From: Phoronis australis
Lineage: Eukaryota > Phoronida > Phoronidae
Assembly: GCA_002633005.1 (NCBI GenBank)
Contig: NMRA01000036.1
Location: 1,352,139 to 1,416,138, forward strand
Direction: 5' to 3'
Length of the DNA stretch: 64,000 bases
Shown here: positions 20,466 to 33,574 of the stretch, in pieces
How the letters are laid out: the number at the start of each line of letters is the position of its first letter
How positions within the stretch are numbered: the first letter of the stretch is position 1
Made by a program: the position numbers and the translations under genes
Notes under the pieces: generated by a model
The model's database searches: none
What the model was told of the DNA's origin: nothing
What the model saw: the letters and a program-made list of their open reading frames with translations, nothing else

Positions 20466-23406
20466 TGTAATTCTCTTGGCTCCCATGACCACACCAACCA
20501 GAGCGAACCTGCCAGACCGCCATTTCCAAGCATCAGGATACCCACAGAGCACAGTGGCACCAAAGAAAATTGATTACCTTTTCATGCCCAAAAAAGCTCT
20601 GGGATCCTGGTCTATTACACTGATGAATTATTCCCGTTTACACTATATTTTGATGCAAATCGCATTTTCAGTGAAGAACAAGGAGTCAACGATTTCGTTT
20701 TTGAATTATTTTATCTCAAACAGCGTCATATAACAATGCACAATTTGCCCTTCTCAACATCACGTCCATTTCACAAGACTGCGATTATGCGATGTTGTTG
20801 GTAAGATGTAAGTTGAGTCGATGGGCATAATCTGAGACAAGATATTTCATTTTTAACACTGACAAAATTGAATGAAGCCACGCCTGGGTCTGTTTCATAA
20901 AAATTTGATCTGACGGTTCACACAACTATGTCTGAAAAACTATTAAATCTCACTTGAGCAAACGTGCAAAGTCTCTGAGAACTTCCACATAGCAGCTAGT
21001 TACTTAGATAATTTCTATAAATTACTGGTCTAAATCTGTTGGTTGAATGTTTAATGCCAATTGCAGATCTTTAAGAACCAAGCGTGTAATGCCAAAAATC
21101 CATTACCTCATTTTAAACCTACTTACTTCCGTGCGGAGATACATTCTTGTCGTATCCGCTGTCTTTTCCATACAAACTTTCTACCAATTGGGATCTGCGA
21201 AACAATTGTATCGGTAACTAATTCAGCAGTTGTTATTTTTTTCTTCACCTCAAACGCGCTTGATCAAGAAAGATGAAACACGGGTGTTGGATAGGAATCT
21301 CTACAAGTACATAGTTACAGTGCTTGGAAATAGGAAGCACGGTGATGTGAACGTATCGCGAATGATTGGTTCATTAGTGCGACAACTGGCACTTAAAGAA
21401 ATTTTAATCTTCACGGACATCGACGTATTTTCGACAAACATGAGTAGTTTTTTTCGCACGAAACTTGTAAATTATGTTTTATAATCTTCTTACCTAGACA
21501 ATCGTGTCGGAGATTCTTTTTATAAAATGACATTATCGGCGGGAATAATAAAAATTATTTTCCGGCGGAAATCAGCCCGAGTGCGGATGAGAACCTGGGA
21601 ACTTCGCTCTCGCAGCCAACGGCTCCAATAGTTCAGCTAAATCCAACTCGATCAATGTAACTAACAGAACAACGATCCAGTGGCAAGTTTTATGCGAGAA
21701 ATCGTTGATGTGAAAATTTTGGCGATCTCCGTGAAAAAAGCAGACAAATATTTAAATCCATCTGGATTTTTTGCGCACAAAACCATCAAGGATTTTAAAA
21801 ACATATAGTTCAAAAGGTTAATGTTAATACTATTTAGAAAATTCGATCCTTGGTAACTAACTAAAGGTAAGCTATTATCTGAAATCAAACCTTCATCTTC
21901 CTGCAGGCGTACACCGTAAGTACTTTGACGGCGAAAGCACGCAATTTCAGTGTTACGCATTGGAATATCGAAACAGAGGGCTTGCAAATGCGCAAATATT
22001 GTGATCAAGAAAAAAATATTGAGGAGAATTATTTATAGAAAGCGAAAAATCGTTCTTTCTTTGGGTAACCGTAACACCGTCATTTCTGTTACAAGGGCCA
22101 TGCTCTAAGTTTCAAGCTATGCTTCATTGCGGAGGTAAAAAATGCTTCCTATTCAAGATCCGTGCTTTGTATATCATGACAAAGCCCGACTAAGATTTTT
22201 GAACTTTAATTTGCGTAACTATCTTACAAACGGCGAAAGTGGCCGCGGATCCCACATCCCCCAAAACAGAGAGTTAAAAAAACTTCAAAATCAGTTACCG
22301 ACCCTGCTCTTGACTTGGACAGCCGTTCACAAACCTCTTATTTAGACTTGAACTTCGTTTTTTCCAAGTGCCATATCAGACACTCAAAGTTTTTGAATTA
22401 CAGTTCAAATCCCATTTTTCATGTTAACATTCCTTTTAGCACGTTATGCCTACTTGGTAGAGTCCCACTCCTAATCGCTGATCACACGAAAGACCTATAG
22501 GTTACTTACATGTTGTGGAATTTTCGCGTGCTTTTTCCTAAGCCGAAATGAGGCAGACGCAGTAAGAAAGCCAACAGCATCCAAAAGAAGCTGTCGGTTC
22601 TCATGATCTCATAAGACGGATGACCGTTATCGTTCTTACTAAGTAGTCACAGACACATGTAAATCGACCTGTTCCTCAACCTATTAGATTCGTTTCTGCA
22701 CTCATCTTAATGATGATTGGCCTTCTCTATGAAAGTGACCATAGACATCTTAAAGTCCTTCTCTCACGCGTTGTTAACCCTTATTACATGGTTAGAAGAT
22801 GTTATAAGGATCCAAGAAGTACCTACCCCATAACTAATACACGATCCGTACTCGAAAAAAGTTTAAATGAACGCGCCACTCACGATTCGCACCCGAAGAA
22901 ACACCGCCATTTTGAACTTGCCGCGAACCCGGAAGTACAATTCATTCAGGAACCCAGGCCGAGAAAACGCCGTCAGTGCGACTGGAGCAGTGCCTGTACT
23001 GTTACCAGCCAGCAAACGGGGATAAAAAAATCGACAGCGCGCCTTAATTTTGATAAAATCAAACTACGGACAATTTTATGGAATTTGCTGAAGAAATGTG
23101 GCGAATAAATTTTGACAGAAATTATTTTGCCAGACTCGGGACCGCAGCCTATCGGACCCGGTGCGGATCGAGACCAGACACTGGCGAACGGTAAATGCAT
23201 GCGGTTGCAAGCTGTTTTGTCGAAGTAAAATGGTCAAATGATAAATGCTGCATATATTCAAGGGTAGTTTCAGACACTTGCATGAAATTACGGGCTGGTT
23301 AGTCCTGTGTCACACTGCTGCGGCAGACCTTAGTTAGCCTCAGTCACCAGCTACCAGTGAAGACTATAGTCAAAATACAGCTTGTTAGTAGGCCTATACA
23401 GCCTCC
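20466..23406. other. Uncharacterised stretch
   Basis: Several open frames of 70-132 residues (for example 22710-23108 plus, 21661-22008 minus), but none resembles a family I know, and none has paired splice sites that I would defend. Confidence 0.4.
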
Positions 23407-23547
23407 CGTTCAGTAGCGCTAGGACCTCGCTAAGAAGCAAGACTTCGCGAGATTACGTGAGATATTGCCGTGTATTTTAAATGAGAACATGTGACTTGGA
23501 CTAGGATTTTGCAAGGTCCTAGCGTAGGTCCTAGCGTCTACTGAACG
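23407..23547. mobile_element. 141-bp MITE-like element
   Basis: Inverted ends CGTTCAGTAGCGCTAGGACCT (left; position 10 lacks one base) and, read on the minus strand, CGTTCAGTAG then ACGCTAGGACCT (right) flank about 95 bp of unique sequence. Length and structure fit a miniature inverted-repeat transposon. The target duplication is not clear, so the superfamily is unassigned. Confidence 0.65.
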
Positions 23548-25408
23548 CACGCCAGCTTTGCGCCAAGACTACCCTTAGGCCTAACTGGTCGCTGGCCACA
23601 AACACAAAAAACACGAAAATTGAACAAAGTTTCTTTTTTGTAGCAACGTTTGTCAAAATGTATCAACGTTAAATCTTCACAAATTACAAAGTAGCCGATT
23701 GAACATGCCTTTCAGTTCAGCAAAAGTCGACATTGTAGGTGCCGCCAGAAATGAGACGAAGTCCAACGGGAATTGTGAGCACATTTATCACTTAATGAGT
23801 AACAACTGCGAGGCTGAAATTTGGTGAACACTGCTAAATCGTGCAGAATAGTAAGTAAAGATATGTCTAACTAAATTTCACCGTAATTTGTTGGCGAAAA
23901 CAATTTACACAAAGTTTTAAACTCGTAACTCATCCCGCTGTCCTCCAATATGGCCGACGCGATCCAAACAAAGTGACCCAAATTTCGCCACAAAACTTGC
24001 AATAACTTTACAGTGCTTGCCCCGATTTTGATACTTTTTCGATTTTTACTGAGTAGAATGTACTACCTTTCCGATGATAGCAAAGTACTTTTTCAAAACA
24101 AGAAAAAAATAAAACCGAAAAAAAATTGGTTCGACCCATATTGGTTCCTAGGTTCGACCCGCCTACGTAAGGAACTAAACACCAATGCTATTTTAACATA
24201 CTAAGTACGCGTAACATTCCAAAAAAATCAACGACCACTAACTACAAACTATAAATACACTACATATGCAAACGAATTACGATATATTACTAATAAAACA
24301 AAATAATGAAGACTTTTCGAGCAAGCCATAGCACATTCAGTTACAAGGAAAAAATGGCGGCGTTCAAGACAAGTTCCTGAACTGATGAGCCTGAAATGTG
24401 GGTACGGAAATAACCGATGACAACCGGTAATCATACGCTCAGAGAGAAGGGTCAAATACTGTTAAAAAATAGCTTTTGGCAAGAAAGGCGAAAAGAATAT
24501 AAAGAAAGGGTGTCGAAAATAAGAATTTATGTAGTAAGTATTTTCGGATACTGGAACCACATGGGCAGTTTGAGAGAAGGACTTTAATACTATAGACGGG
24601 GCGCACGCGCCACTGCTACTGACAATATTGGCCATATTGGAGAGAGCTACTTGTCACGTGACATGACTAATTGCCGTGTAAACAAATGGAGGAAATTGTC
24701 TATTTCAAAGCGTGATATCTAACGAATAAATAGGCCGAAGAGTGCGATTTTTCCAGAAACAGACAAAAACATTGATGTAGCACTTACATGTACATGCGTT
24801 TTTTAAGAGTTAACCAGTCGACAGGGAAAATATTAAACTATTAGAAGATCGCAACCAGTGGCAGATTCTCGAGTGGCCTGAGCGGCTTCACGCCTGTCAA
24901 TCCATTGCGAGCGTTTTATTTTTTCGCTTTCTTCAATAGTAACCATTAAGATCTTCCCAAATTTATCATTTAATTCATGTCGCTCGATGCAAATACATTA
25001 CATACAGGAGACGTGCCGCTCACTCGGGACGTACTTTCGTGGTGACCCATGCAATAAGCCTTTTCATGGAGTGTTGAACAATGCCCCCGGGTAATTTTGC
25101 AAAATTAAAATATGACCCGGGTTGCTTTTAATGGGGTCTAAATTTAATGTGAAATACTGTAAAAAATGACCTCAATGGGGTCATATAAATAAATGACAGG
25201 TTTTTAAAGTTCATTAGGGGTTCTCCCGTTCAGTACAGCGGTTGTGAGCGTGTGATAACATCTACTGTAGCTCCTTTGTTAACTGCAGAGCATAGTTTTT
25301 TGTCTGGTAGGACAACATGCAGATAAATTAAGTACCACACTTGTAACCGGTCACATGTGAACACAGTCAAACCCAGTACGTGGGTACGTTGGGACAGAAA
25401 AGATTGTT
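23548..25408. other. Uncharacterised stretch
   Basis: No recognised gene or repeat. Contains an isolated AAAATGGCGGC motif at about 24352. Confidence 0.4.
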
Positions 25409-25412
25409 TTAA

Positions 25413-26879
25413 AGGAGCATGCCACCCAAAAAACAACCTAATTTGTATCAATTTAGATCGAGCAGTTCTACTCCATAACGACACGTACGGTTGCGTTACC
25501 TGACACCTGACGGCAGACGGAGGTGTTGAAATTATCCAATAACGTCATCGGTTTCACACACAGTCTGTTCAGCAGTTCACAACATGGGTTACTGGTGTCA
25601 GCTTATCGCTTGAAGTCATCGTTTAACACCAATAAAGCATCAAACTTCGATGTAAAACCCTTGAAAATACACCGAGTTCTTGTAAAAACGTGTTGTATTT
25701 ATTTCGCTCTTACGGATTTATTGGTATTTGGACACACCGTAGCCTACAAATAAGGTCCGTAGCAGTAGTTTGGGTTCTGTTCGGAGATAATTTAGTCGAA
25801 GTATTTCCCGTGAGATAGACAGGAGAACCTAGATCTGTGTTGTTTAGACTTGTGATTTTTTGAGTTCTAAACACAAAACGCTTGTTATCCTAGCCACAAA
25901 ACTGCAACTCTACTGTCGAGGACCGTGGATTCAGGTTCCGCTTTCTTTGGCCACACACCGTCAAGGCAGAAGTTGTACAGTGACAATCATTATTTGAGTA
26001 ATGTAAATGTAAATAAAGATTCCCCTAACATCTGGCCGTGGGATGGAAATCGAGTCGTTTCACAACCGTTTCTGCCAGCAAAACACTAAATTAGCATGAG
26101 CTCACACGGCCTCGGTGTTCCGTCAATTAGTTTCATTGCAACTAAAGCCGGTAACGCAGTGAGTTTATTCATTGCTGGCTCCTCAAATCATTTGCACTCA
26201 CGAACACTCCAATGGCATTACAAATTGCATCTAATGAGACAGACTTTGTTTCAGTTCATATAAGTATTAGTAAGTGTGAGAATAAGTCATTTTTGAAACA
26301 GAACGCTCAGTAATAAACGTCAACATGGCAACTCGCAATCCCGACTTAGGACGAGCTAGAGCTCATCAGTCCCGACTTCGCGAGTGGATCGTTAAGTTTT
26401 ACAGGCTATCAATTCGAACAGGAATACAGTGATGAACAAATACTAGAGAGGCGCCGTGAACAAGCTCAGACAACGGAACGGAGTTATTTGGTAAGCCGGC
26501 ATTCGTCAGGCACTGTCGACGTCTGCAGGCAACAGACACGGAGATGTTTCACTGCCTCATACTTGCTATTTACAGCGTACATTTCATTCTTCACTACCAT
26601 GAGCCACTTCCTAAGCATTTTGGACTCTCGTGGAAGTAAAAAAAACGATATACCCGCTTTCCTCGCACTGCTTAGTTCGGAAAAGCGGGAACGATGCACC
26701 GCAACATAGCGGCATTCACTCTGCATATGAACCACTGACGTCGCTAGCGTCGTTTCTCACCTTCCTCACAGGTTAACGCGACACCCTTTAGCAAGGTTTG
26801 GCCGACCGTATGCCAGGCGATGTGGATATAGACCGATTAAGACGGCAAAAAAACTAATTAAATCGGGTGACATTCTCCT
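25413..26879. mobile_element. Kolobok-like (T2-type) DNA transposon remnant, TTAA-flanked
   Basis: Starts AGGAGCATGCCACCC and ends, read inward on the minus strand, AGGAGAATGTCACCC. It is flanked on both sides by TTAA (25409-25412 and 26880-26883). TTAA target sites with AGGAG-type termini are known for Kolobok elements (the T2 group of Xenopus, with TTAAAGGRR ends). Inside, at 26484-26735 on the minus strand, is a decayed THAP-type domain, the usual N-terminal DNA-binding domain of Kolobok transposases. At 1467 bp it is too short to be autonomous. Its right-hand 130 bp recurs at 36025-36155. Confidence 0.7.
26484..26735 (-). pseudogene. Decayed THAP-like domain inside the TTAA-flanked element
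   Basis: An 83-residue minus-strand frame. The part GISFFLLPRESKMLRKWL followed by VKHLRVC fits the THAP pattern: a Gly-x-Ser-Phe-Phe-x-x-Pro block, then a Trp, then a Val-Cys before the final His. The expected first Cys pair is found in a neighbouring frame (RCIVPAFPN, where the family has Cys-x-x-x-x-Cys), so a frameshift separates it, and the second Cys has been lost. THAP domains are zinc-dependent DNA-binding modules; this copy cannot be active. Confidence 0.55.
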
Positions 26880-27183
26880 TTAACTTCGATTGTAGTTGGG
26901 CGATTTTGGTGATTCAAAAACCATAAGCTTCATCAGTATTTGATGGGCAATTCAGAAATGTCATTGGTATATGTTCAAACATTTTATAATTTAACTTATT
27001 TTTAACAGCACAGCCCAGTGAGGATATAAGATACGACCTTATCGGAGATTAGATCAATTACCGAACAAAAGAGAGCTGACCCTCCAACCATGAATGGACT
27101 TAACCAGTCGTCAGGGGAAGACATTGGCTACAGCGGTCATCCGCCCTACTTGTGATACACAACTTAAAATGTTAGACTCAATG

Positions 27184-28103
27184 CAGTGGCGGATCTAGGA
27201 TATCACAAGGGGGGAGCCAACATTTTGTCCGGCTGTAAGCACTTTCGCAAACTGAACCACGAATGTAGATGCGCATAGCACCGAATGGGGGGAGGTCGGG
27301 AGAGAGGTTTGCCCAGGAAATTTTTCTGTTTTTACATCTAAAAATCAAGCATTTTCCTTGATTCCTGAAGTTATTATCCAAGAAAAAAAAAAGAAAAAAA
27401 AACACGGAGAACGTGTCAAACAGGAACGTACCAAAGACTCGTACTCACGACCTGGCGGACAGAGAGCGCGTGCGTTACCACTACACCACCACGATTTAAC
27501 TACTACTGTCATACTAAAAGACCTACTTGTTTATGGTCCACAGCGTTTGCGCGTGATACCTACTTCTTTTCGTAATGCTTATTACACGTTTTATATTTTG
27601 TGCTATAAATTCTTAACAAATTTGTCGTATTTAAATTCTTCAAATGCCCAAAAGACCAAATCCGTTTTTCGTGTTAGCAATAATGACGGGATTGCTTTGG
27701 AAATCGTTTTAAGATGAGGTTTGACAAAGAGAGTATTGCGAGTTTCTGAGTGATTCACTAAGGCTTCGATTAAAATTCACATCTTACCAGCAGCTTCTGT
27801 TTTTTCATAGTCACTCAGGTTCCATTCTCTTTAAAAAATGAAGTAAATTTTCTTCATTGCACAGTGGAGCAGACGACGAAAACGGAGTCGTAGTACGCAG
27901 CGCCACTGCCGGTCGCCTGGGATATCGCGGGAGAGCCTATACTTAGCCATAGTTCCGTTANTAAATCTTTTTTCATCCGTATAATTTTAATTACCGGGGT
28001 TAATTAACAAACTCACCATTTCCCTACGCTCTTACTGTTTCATTTTTTGCGGCAGCCAAGGGGGGGGGCCGGGGCCCCTGGGCTCCCTCTAAATCCGCCT
28101 ATG
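27184..28103. mobile_element. Possible hAT-like element (weak inverted ends)
   Basis: The left end reads CAGTGGCGGATCTAGG; the right end, on the minus strand, CATAGGCGGATTTAGAG followed by a G/C-rich run. Ends of this kind are common in invertebrate hAT elements, but no matching 8-bp duplication is seen, so these may be the ends of two different copies. The interior holds a tRNA-like segment. The single ambiguous base (n) at 27961 lies inside. Confidence 0.4.
27424..27497 (-). ncRNA. tRNA-derived (Pol III-like) sequence
   Basis: On the minus strand GGTGGTGTAGTGGTAACGC is a good A box and D-arm, and about 35 bp later GGTCGTGAGTACGAGTC resembles a B box and T-arm with two changes. Some 25-60 bp beyond lies a run of T residues (27380-27402), which could act as a Pol III terminator. 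No anticodon stem pairs properly, so this is a tRNA pseudogene or SINE head rather than a functional tRNA gene. Confidence 0.45.
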
Positions 28104-28615
28104 CAATGGGAGAACGCCGTAATGTAAAAAGCAGGGAACACAGACTCAGTTTTTTTCCTGTGCATCGCTCGGAACTGCCAACGTAGAAATATTCTTCTCT
28201 CACGCACGGTATTCCTCTCTCACGGATCTGAAGACCCCAATCAAGCACCAGTCACTTGTTGGCGTTTTGTAGTATACCCACACCGTGTAATTGTGTGCTC
28301 ACAAAGAGATCAGCCCCGCTCCCACTCATTATTTCAAACCATTCCTTTCCGTCTCCGCCCTTAGTCTGCACGACCCTCAGCCGAGAAATTTTAAATAAAT
28401 TCTTCTCTCACGCACGCTGTCTGCCTTTCCCAAACCCCTGTTGCGGGGGAACCGTTGAATAATGACGGGACAGGTTTTCACGGACGTGGAGTCATTTTTT
28501 CATGGGCTGAAAATTCTTCACATTAGATTTAGACCCTGCGAAAAATCTAACCGGGGTTTTGAGTAAAACTTGGCTTGAAAATAAAGCTCCCACAATACAC
28601 CAATACGTAGTCTAA
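28104..28615. other. Uncharacterised stretch
   Basis: TCTCTCACGCACG-type strings recur near 28200 and 28410, but I see no gene or defined element. Confidence 0.35.
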
Positions 28616-29261
28616 TTTCTCACATGACTTGGAATGTGTTACGACAAGACTTGTTGATAAAACCGTGGGCGAATCACAAAGTAGTACAAAGTAGAAATCC
28701 ATACGCCTTATATTTTATCGTCTGCAAAACATTAAAACAACAAACGCGCGCCAACCCAACAATGCCGGAATTCCGAGTGGTGACTAGGTCATGTCGCAAC
28801 TGTACGTACTTTCGGTCGGAAGGACATGCAAACAACTTCTTAAACGGACACACGGCGAATTCCATATCCACGTTCATTCAAACGGAAACTCGGCGAGGCT
28901 GTCTATTTGTGCTGTCTCAAGGTCAATTCAGTGCTCATGAGCGGGGAAGCCTTGCTGCCTGTTTTTGATAAACATTTTTTAAGTTTTAATATTACAAATT
29001 CAAAGACTATTTATCAGATTCTAACTTAAATATTTGATACGAAAGCTGAATGCAATTTACAGCTGAAAATAAAACTATTAACAAAAGCTAACTGAATTAC
29101 TTTATATTAAGCAAGTGTGTTTTCACAAAAGTTGCGTCATGAGTTTGAAAGTTATAGACACGTCGAGTTTTTCGGCCAAAAAGATCGTTTTTACGGTTCA
29201 TGTTACACTCATCTCAGATTGATATGGCATGGGCAAAACCTCTTGGAAATTTCGTCAAAAT
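28616..29261 (+). repeat. Dispersed 0.65-0.7 kb repeat, copy 2 (with open frame)
   Basis: Colinear with 6655-7364 with small indels. Its open frame (28624-28968, 114 residues) shares ALYFIVCKTL, SISTFIQTETRR and GQFSAHERGSLA with the first copy, although the middle segments differ through indels that still leave both frames open. Confidence 0.8.
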
Positions 29262-29297
29262 CCCGAGGCTTGACTCTCTATTTATATAGGTTGCAAA

Positions 29298-29603
29298 CTA
29301 CATACATGTCAATTGAGCTAAGGCACTTTTTACACCAGTAAGAAAGATGTATTTGCCTATGGGAGAGAGGTGGCCTTCATCCGGATGAAACTGTGACGCA
29401 GCATGAGCTGTAATATCGAGGTATTTGATAGAGCATGATTTTGGCCGCCAAAGAATTGAACCTAGCCTGTGCTTTTTCATGGTCGCCATGCTGATTCTGG
29501 CGACGTCCAACCTGAGAGTGGCGCTATGTAGGATGATGTATAACAACTTGTCTTCCATGCGGGTCATGATACATAATTTAGGGACGACCTGGTTGAAGTG
29601 CAT
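29298..29603 (-). pseudogene. Possible SGNH-hydrolase-like fragment
   Basis: A 101-residue minus-strand frame ending with FHPDEGHLSPIGKYIFL and a leucine-rich tail. An Asp-x-x-His followed by Leu-Ser-x-x-Gly is the C-terminal catalytic block of SGNH/GDSL esterases. Such a block occurs in esterase domains carried by some retroelements (for example CR1 ORF1) and in related orphan frames. The preceding RLDVARISMAT segment is compatible, but the GDS block was not found, so the call is tentative. Confidence 0.3.
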
Positions 29604-31841
29604 GCCACCTTTGCCTTGCTAAAAATGCTCTTGACGCCCAAGGACTGGAGACCGAGGTGCTAACCATCAGGGAGGATTTTGGCATGTAGGAAATGATAGA
29701 GGATTCCACAATCTACACCGTGAATGTCCTTGAAAGACAATCTCTGACAGCACCTACAAGTGGTTCTACATTGACTGCCACAGAATTTCTTGAAACTTTA
29801 TGAGGGCTTGGGCAACTCCTAGATATGCATTACGTGCATTAAGTCACTTTTCTGGCTTTTCAAAAATAGAGTTTTTGGGAATTTTCAACGGGATGATTTT
29901 AGCCATTTTCAATGAGTAAGCGAGCAAAGGATATATATAGCATGTGGGAATAGGAAACAAGTGTGATTTGATAGTATTGTGCTAGTTTAGTCTATACACA
30001 AAGTCAAAAGTTTGGTCTTTTTCACCTAATTGGTTAACGTGTATCTTTACTGAGTATACCTTGCACTATTTGGGTTTTATAAAGATGCACTGCAAACATC
30101 ACCATTTGTACACGTTAAACGGATTTGGAGGTATTTCTTTAATTTAGATGGGTTGGGAAGCCGAAGAAGGCGGGATCGAGGTAGGGATGGGCCGTTATCT
30201 ACACCTTCTATGAAATTAACCGATTTTTTCTGTGAAGCCTGGTGACAAAATTCCCGTCAAATTGGTAGTGATGGGACAGTAGAGCGAAGGCTATGAGACA
30301 AAAGTGAAAGTGGTAATGGTTGCATAGGTTACGGTGCGCGACTTTGGTCGTTCAACAAATTACAAAACGCGATTTTGCTCGTACTGCGTGGTCTGCGTGT
30401 ACAACACAGTGTTACTCAGATCAGTCCCTAAAATACACCATATCAGAGTGTAGCATGTAACTAGAAAACGCATTGTCGTTGAACTAACTACATAACTCAC
30501 AAAGCCCTTAGAAAGGTAAAAATTGCATGCGTTTCATCCTAAAGAAATGTTGGCAATGTCTGCTTGAGCGACCACACGGAAAGAATCCTGGCTACATGAA
30601 GCATTTTTCCCCATTGATGATAAGAATTTTCTGGATTAGTATGCACACAAAAAGCTGTCTTTGTTAGATTACTCTCATGTAACTGGCGTGAAGGTAGAAA
30701 AGCGTCCCCTTATATAAGACGTCCTACTTTCCTATTCTGAACATGATCATCCAGGTACATTCAAACATTTGCAGGTCGGACATTCTTTACAAAACAGTAA
30801 TCCTTGCACCAGAGGTTTATGACATTAGGTCATGGGCCCTAGGCCACAAGAGAACTACAAAACCATTCCTGTGACCACTTTAGGGGGCAATTTAATTATG
30901 GTGTTTTTGATGTCACAAATCATTGTACTTTATGCATCAAAAAAGTTGCTGCGTTTAAACTAGCACATTTTTGTGAAATTTGATGTTAAAATTGTGCCAG
31001 TTCAGCAAATTCTACATGGAATTAAAAGTAAGAAAAGAAGATAATTAAGTGTGTTAAGTGTTCATAAAGGATGATACTGCAGACAATATTCCTACAGGCT
31101 GCATTAAGTCATAATAAACATCGAAGAAATATGAATTTATGGGTGCCACCTGTCGGTGAAATATGGAACTATTAAACATACTGTTTTATGCTGTTTTTAC
31201 TGCAGGTAAAACTATACTTATCAAACTTATTATGTCTTAACTTTATCTATCACACATTTACTAATCTGTCATACAAAAATTGCAATTGCTACAACTCTAA
31301 GGCATAACATTTGTCAAAAAATGGAGAACAAAAGTATAGAATAACAAAAATGCAATCGGATGACGTACAAAAGGTAGAGCAGCAGGTGGCAACTTAATAT
31401 TCTCAGCAAACCGAATTGAATGATTGGAGTAACTGATCGTTCACTAGATGGGTGCTGATGCTTGGATTAGTCGAGTTGCCGAAGTGTTGAGACCAGACTG
31501 AGAACTTGAGCTATTGGCAGGGGCGTAGGGTTTGGCAATGGGACCAGCTTTCAAAATCTGTCCACCTGTTTGTGAAAGATGGCGTCAGCCATGCTATTAT
31601 CGACAACTTCCACGTACTGGACTCAGAATGAAACATTGCGATGTAGGGACAGAAATAACGGCTGATAATGTAGAGCAAGGCGTCACTGTCAACCTATATG
31701 ACGGCCCTATAAAATAAATGTTAGGACAACTAGAAATAGCTCCAGAAAAAACGTCAAGTCCTTCACGAAAAGAGAAGAGTTTGGCGGTCATTTGAAGAAT
31801 GCACACTGTTGTTTAAACATGACTCAGATTTTCATGTCCAG
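29604..31841. other. Uncharacterised stretch
   Basis: More than 2 kb of AT-rich sequence without a recognised gene or repeat on either strand. Confidence 0.45.
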
Positions 31842-33218
31842 GGCCCGGTCTCCAATCTCCGTACTCAGACTCGAATCATGCTCAAACTCACACTTCATAC
31901 TCAACTCGAGTACAGACTCAGCTTTGGTGTATTCAATGTCATACTCGAAAAATCTGTACTCGATTTTCCAGCACGTACTCAGTTTTCGAGTGTACTCGAA
32001 CTGAAGTGTATCTCATCTATATTTCGAGTACGATTTTGAGTAAAAATTCCGAGTCTATGCTCAAATTTCAAGTTTGGTATGGCAGTGTGCTTGAAATCGT
32101 ACTCGAAAATAAATACGAGCCAGAGAACAAAATATCGAAAGGGAACCAAGAAACACAGCAAATCTAAAACAATAAGTCCTCTTACCGTATCTCAGCACTT
32201 CATTTTCAGTTCAGAGATAATAGTTTTCATCTTAAATCTTCTTATTCTTCACCTTATTAACCCGCCTTATCACTGTATGTTATGCCCGCCATTCTACCTC
32301 TACAATTCCTGGCAACAGGTGCATTGTAATCCCTTGTCGGCGAGTCATAACAAGCGTCGAAAGCAGTTGTGGGAAAAGTCGTGTGAGAAGTTTGTGCTGC
32401 CCTTGTTTCGGTATGTGTGACTACGTTTTGTAGGGTTTCCAAAAGACGAGGAGGGGAGGGAAGTTAGAAAAGTTCGCTTCCCTGTCAGGTACATTTCTCA
32501 TCATAACTTAGTCATCTATAATTCCGCAATCCCCAAATGGAATACCAGATTTTGTTAGCCGATTTCTAAGTAGACTTCTCGTCCCGTTCACTGCCACTGG
32601 TGAACTCTGAATGCCTGCACAAGTATTGTTTTTTAACTCATGTGCCAAATGTCAACTCACTTGATACATCCCGGTAAAATACACGATACAATATCAAAGT
32701 TTGACATCAGCGTAGGCCTACACAGCAATGGGTTTATGTCAAAGTAAATTAGCAACAGAGATGTGATGTGATAAGCTGTTACAAATTTCTTAAGACGTTT
32801 TCGGGACGAGGAACTCAATAAGTAAAGCTTAATAATTGCCAAATGTATCAAAGAAATGACATAAGAATATTTATTGAAACTAAAAATTGAAGAACAGTTA
32901 CAGAACACTCAGAATTCCACGTTATAGACATAATCTTGTAGTTGTAGCGACAGCAGACGATAATGTAGGCCTAGTTCCTGGGGTGGTCTATTCTAATAGG
33001 GAGCGATGAATCAGCGCGTCTTTGCGTGATTTTGCATTTCACATCATAAAGAGTTCCATAGCAACTCGAGTATGAGTGTCAGATTTGAGTACGTTTGGAG
33101 TCTACTCGAAATACGACATTAGATACGCTTTTTTGAGTACGACTCCAGTGAGCACAATTTTGAGTATGAAATCTCGAGTATGAGTATGAGTCTGAGTACG
33201 GAGATTGGAGACCGGGCC
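31842..33218. mobile_element. 1.38 kb Harbinger-like non-autonomous transposon
   Basis: The outer 31 bp at each end are perfect inverted repeats starting GGCCCGGTCTCCAATCTCC. Both sides are flanked by CAG (31839-31841 and 33219-33221), a 3-bp duplication of the kind made by PIF/Harbinger transposases. Inside each end lies about 200 bp of subterminal repeats dense in CTCGAGTAC, GAGTACG and GAGTATGAG, in inverted arrangement. The middle (32110-33050) has no coding similarity that I recognise. The termini match the ends at 17345 and 17501. Confidence 0.75.
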
Positions 33219-33574
33219 CAGGTTGCCTGCACTGACTGTGTGTATAGGAAGAGGTTATTACTTGTGGTCCACTCCGACTTGACGAAAAGGTGACGCCGTT
33301 GACGGGATCCAGAAACAACAGCTATAATCGCACGACTTACACCGTGGCCTTAGACACTGATAAGTGGTGGTGAGGATTGCGTGTCCTTGTGACGTGATAG
33401 AGCCTGCGAATAAACGCGCCCGAAACCGAGACGAGCTTTGAGAAAAAATTCAACATGGCTGTGAGATAGTCGAGCTCCCTACGCGTCATTTTGGTCATGT
33501 ATATTAGGGTAGATAATGCCTTTGTAAAACCGCTTTGCGGTGGTGATAATGTGGTAACATCATTTCTAAAATTT

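Noticed and set aside
22710-23108. 132-codon plus-strand frame
   Set aside because: No recognisable domain, no splice context and a composition like its surroundings; kept only as an unassigned open stretch.
27961-27961. Ambiguous base n
   Set aside because: A single unresolved base, with no sign of a larger gap or a join between unrelated sequences.
32079-32908. Frames inside the CAG-flanked element (113 codons plus, 83 codons minus) as a transposase
   Set aside because: No DDE, Myb or other transposase motif visible; the element is treated as non-autonomous.
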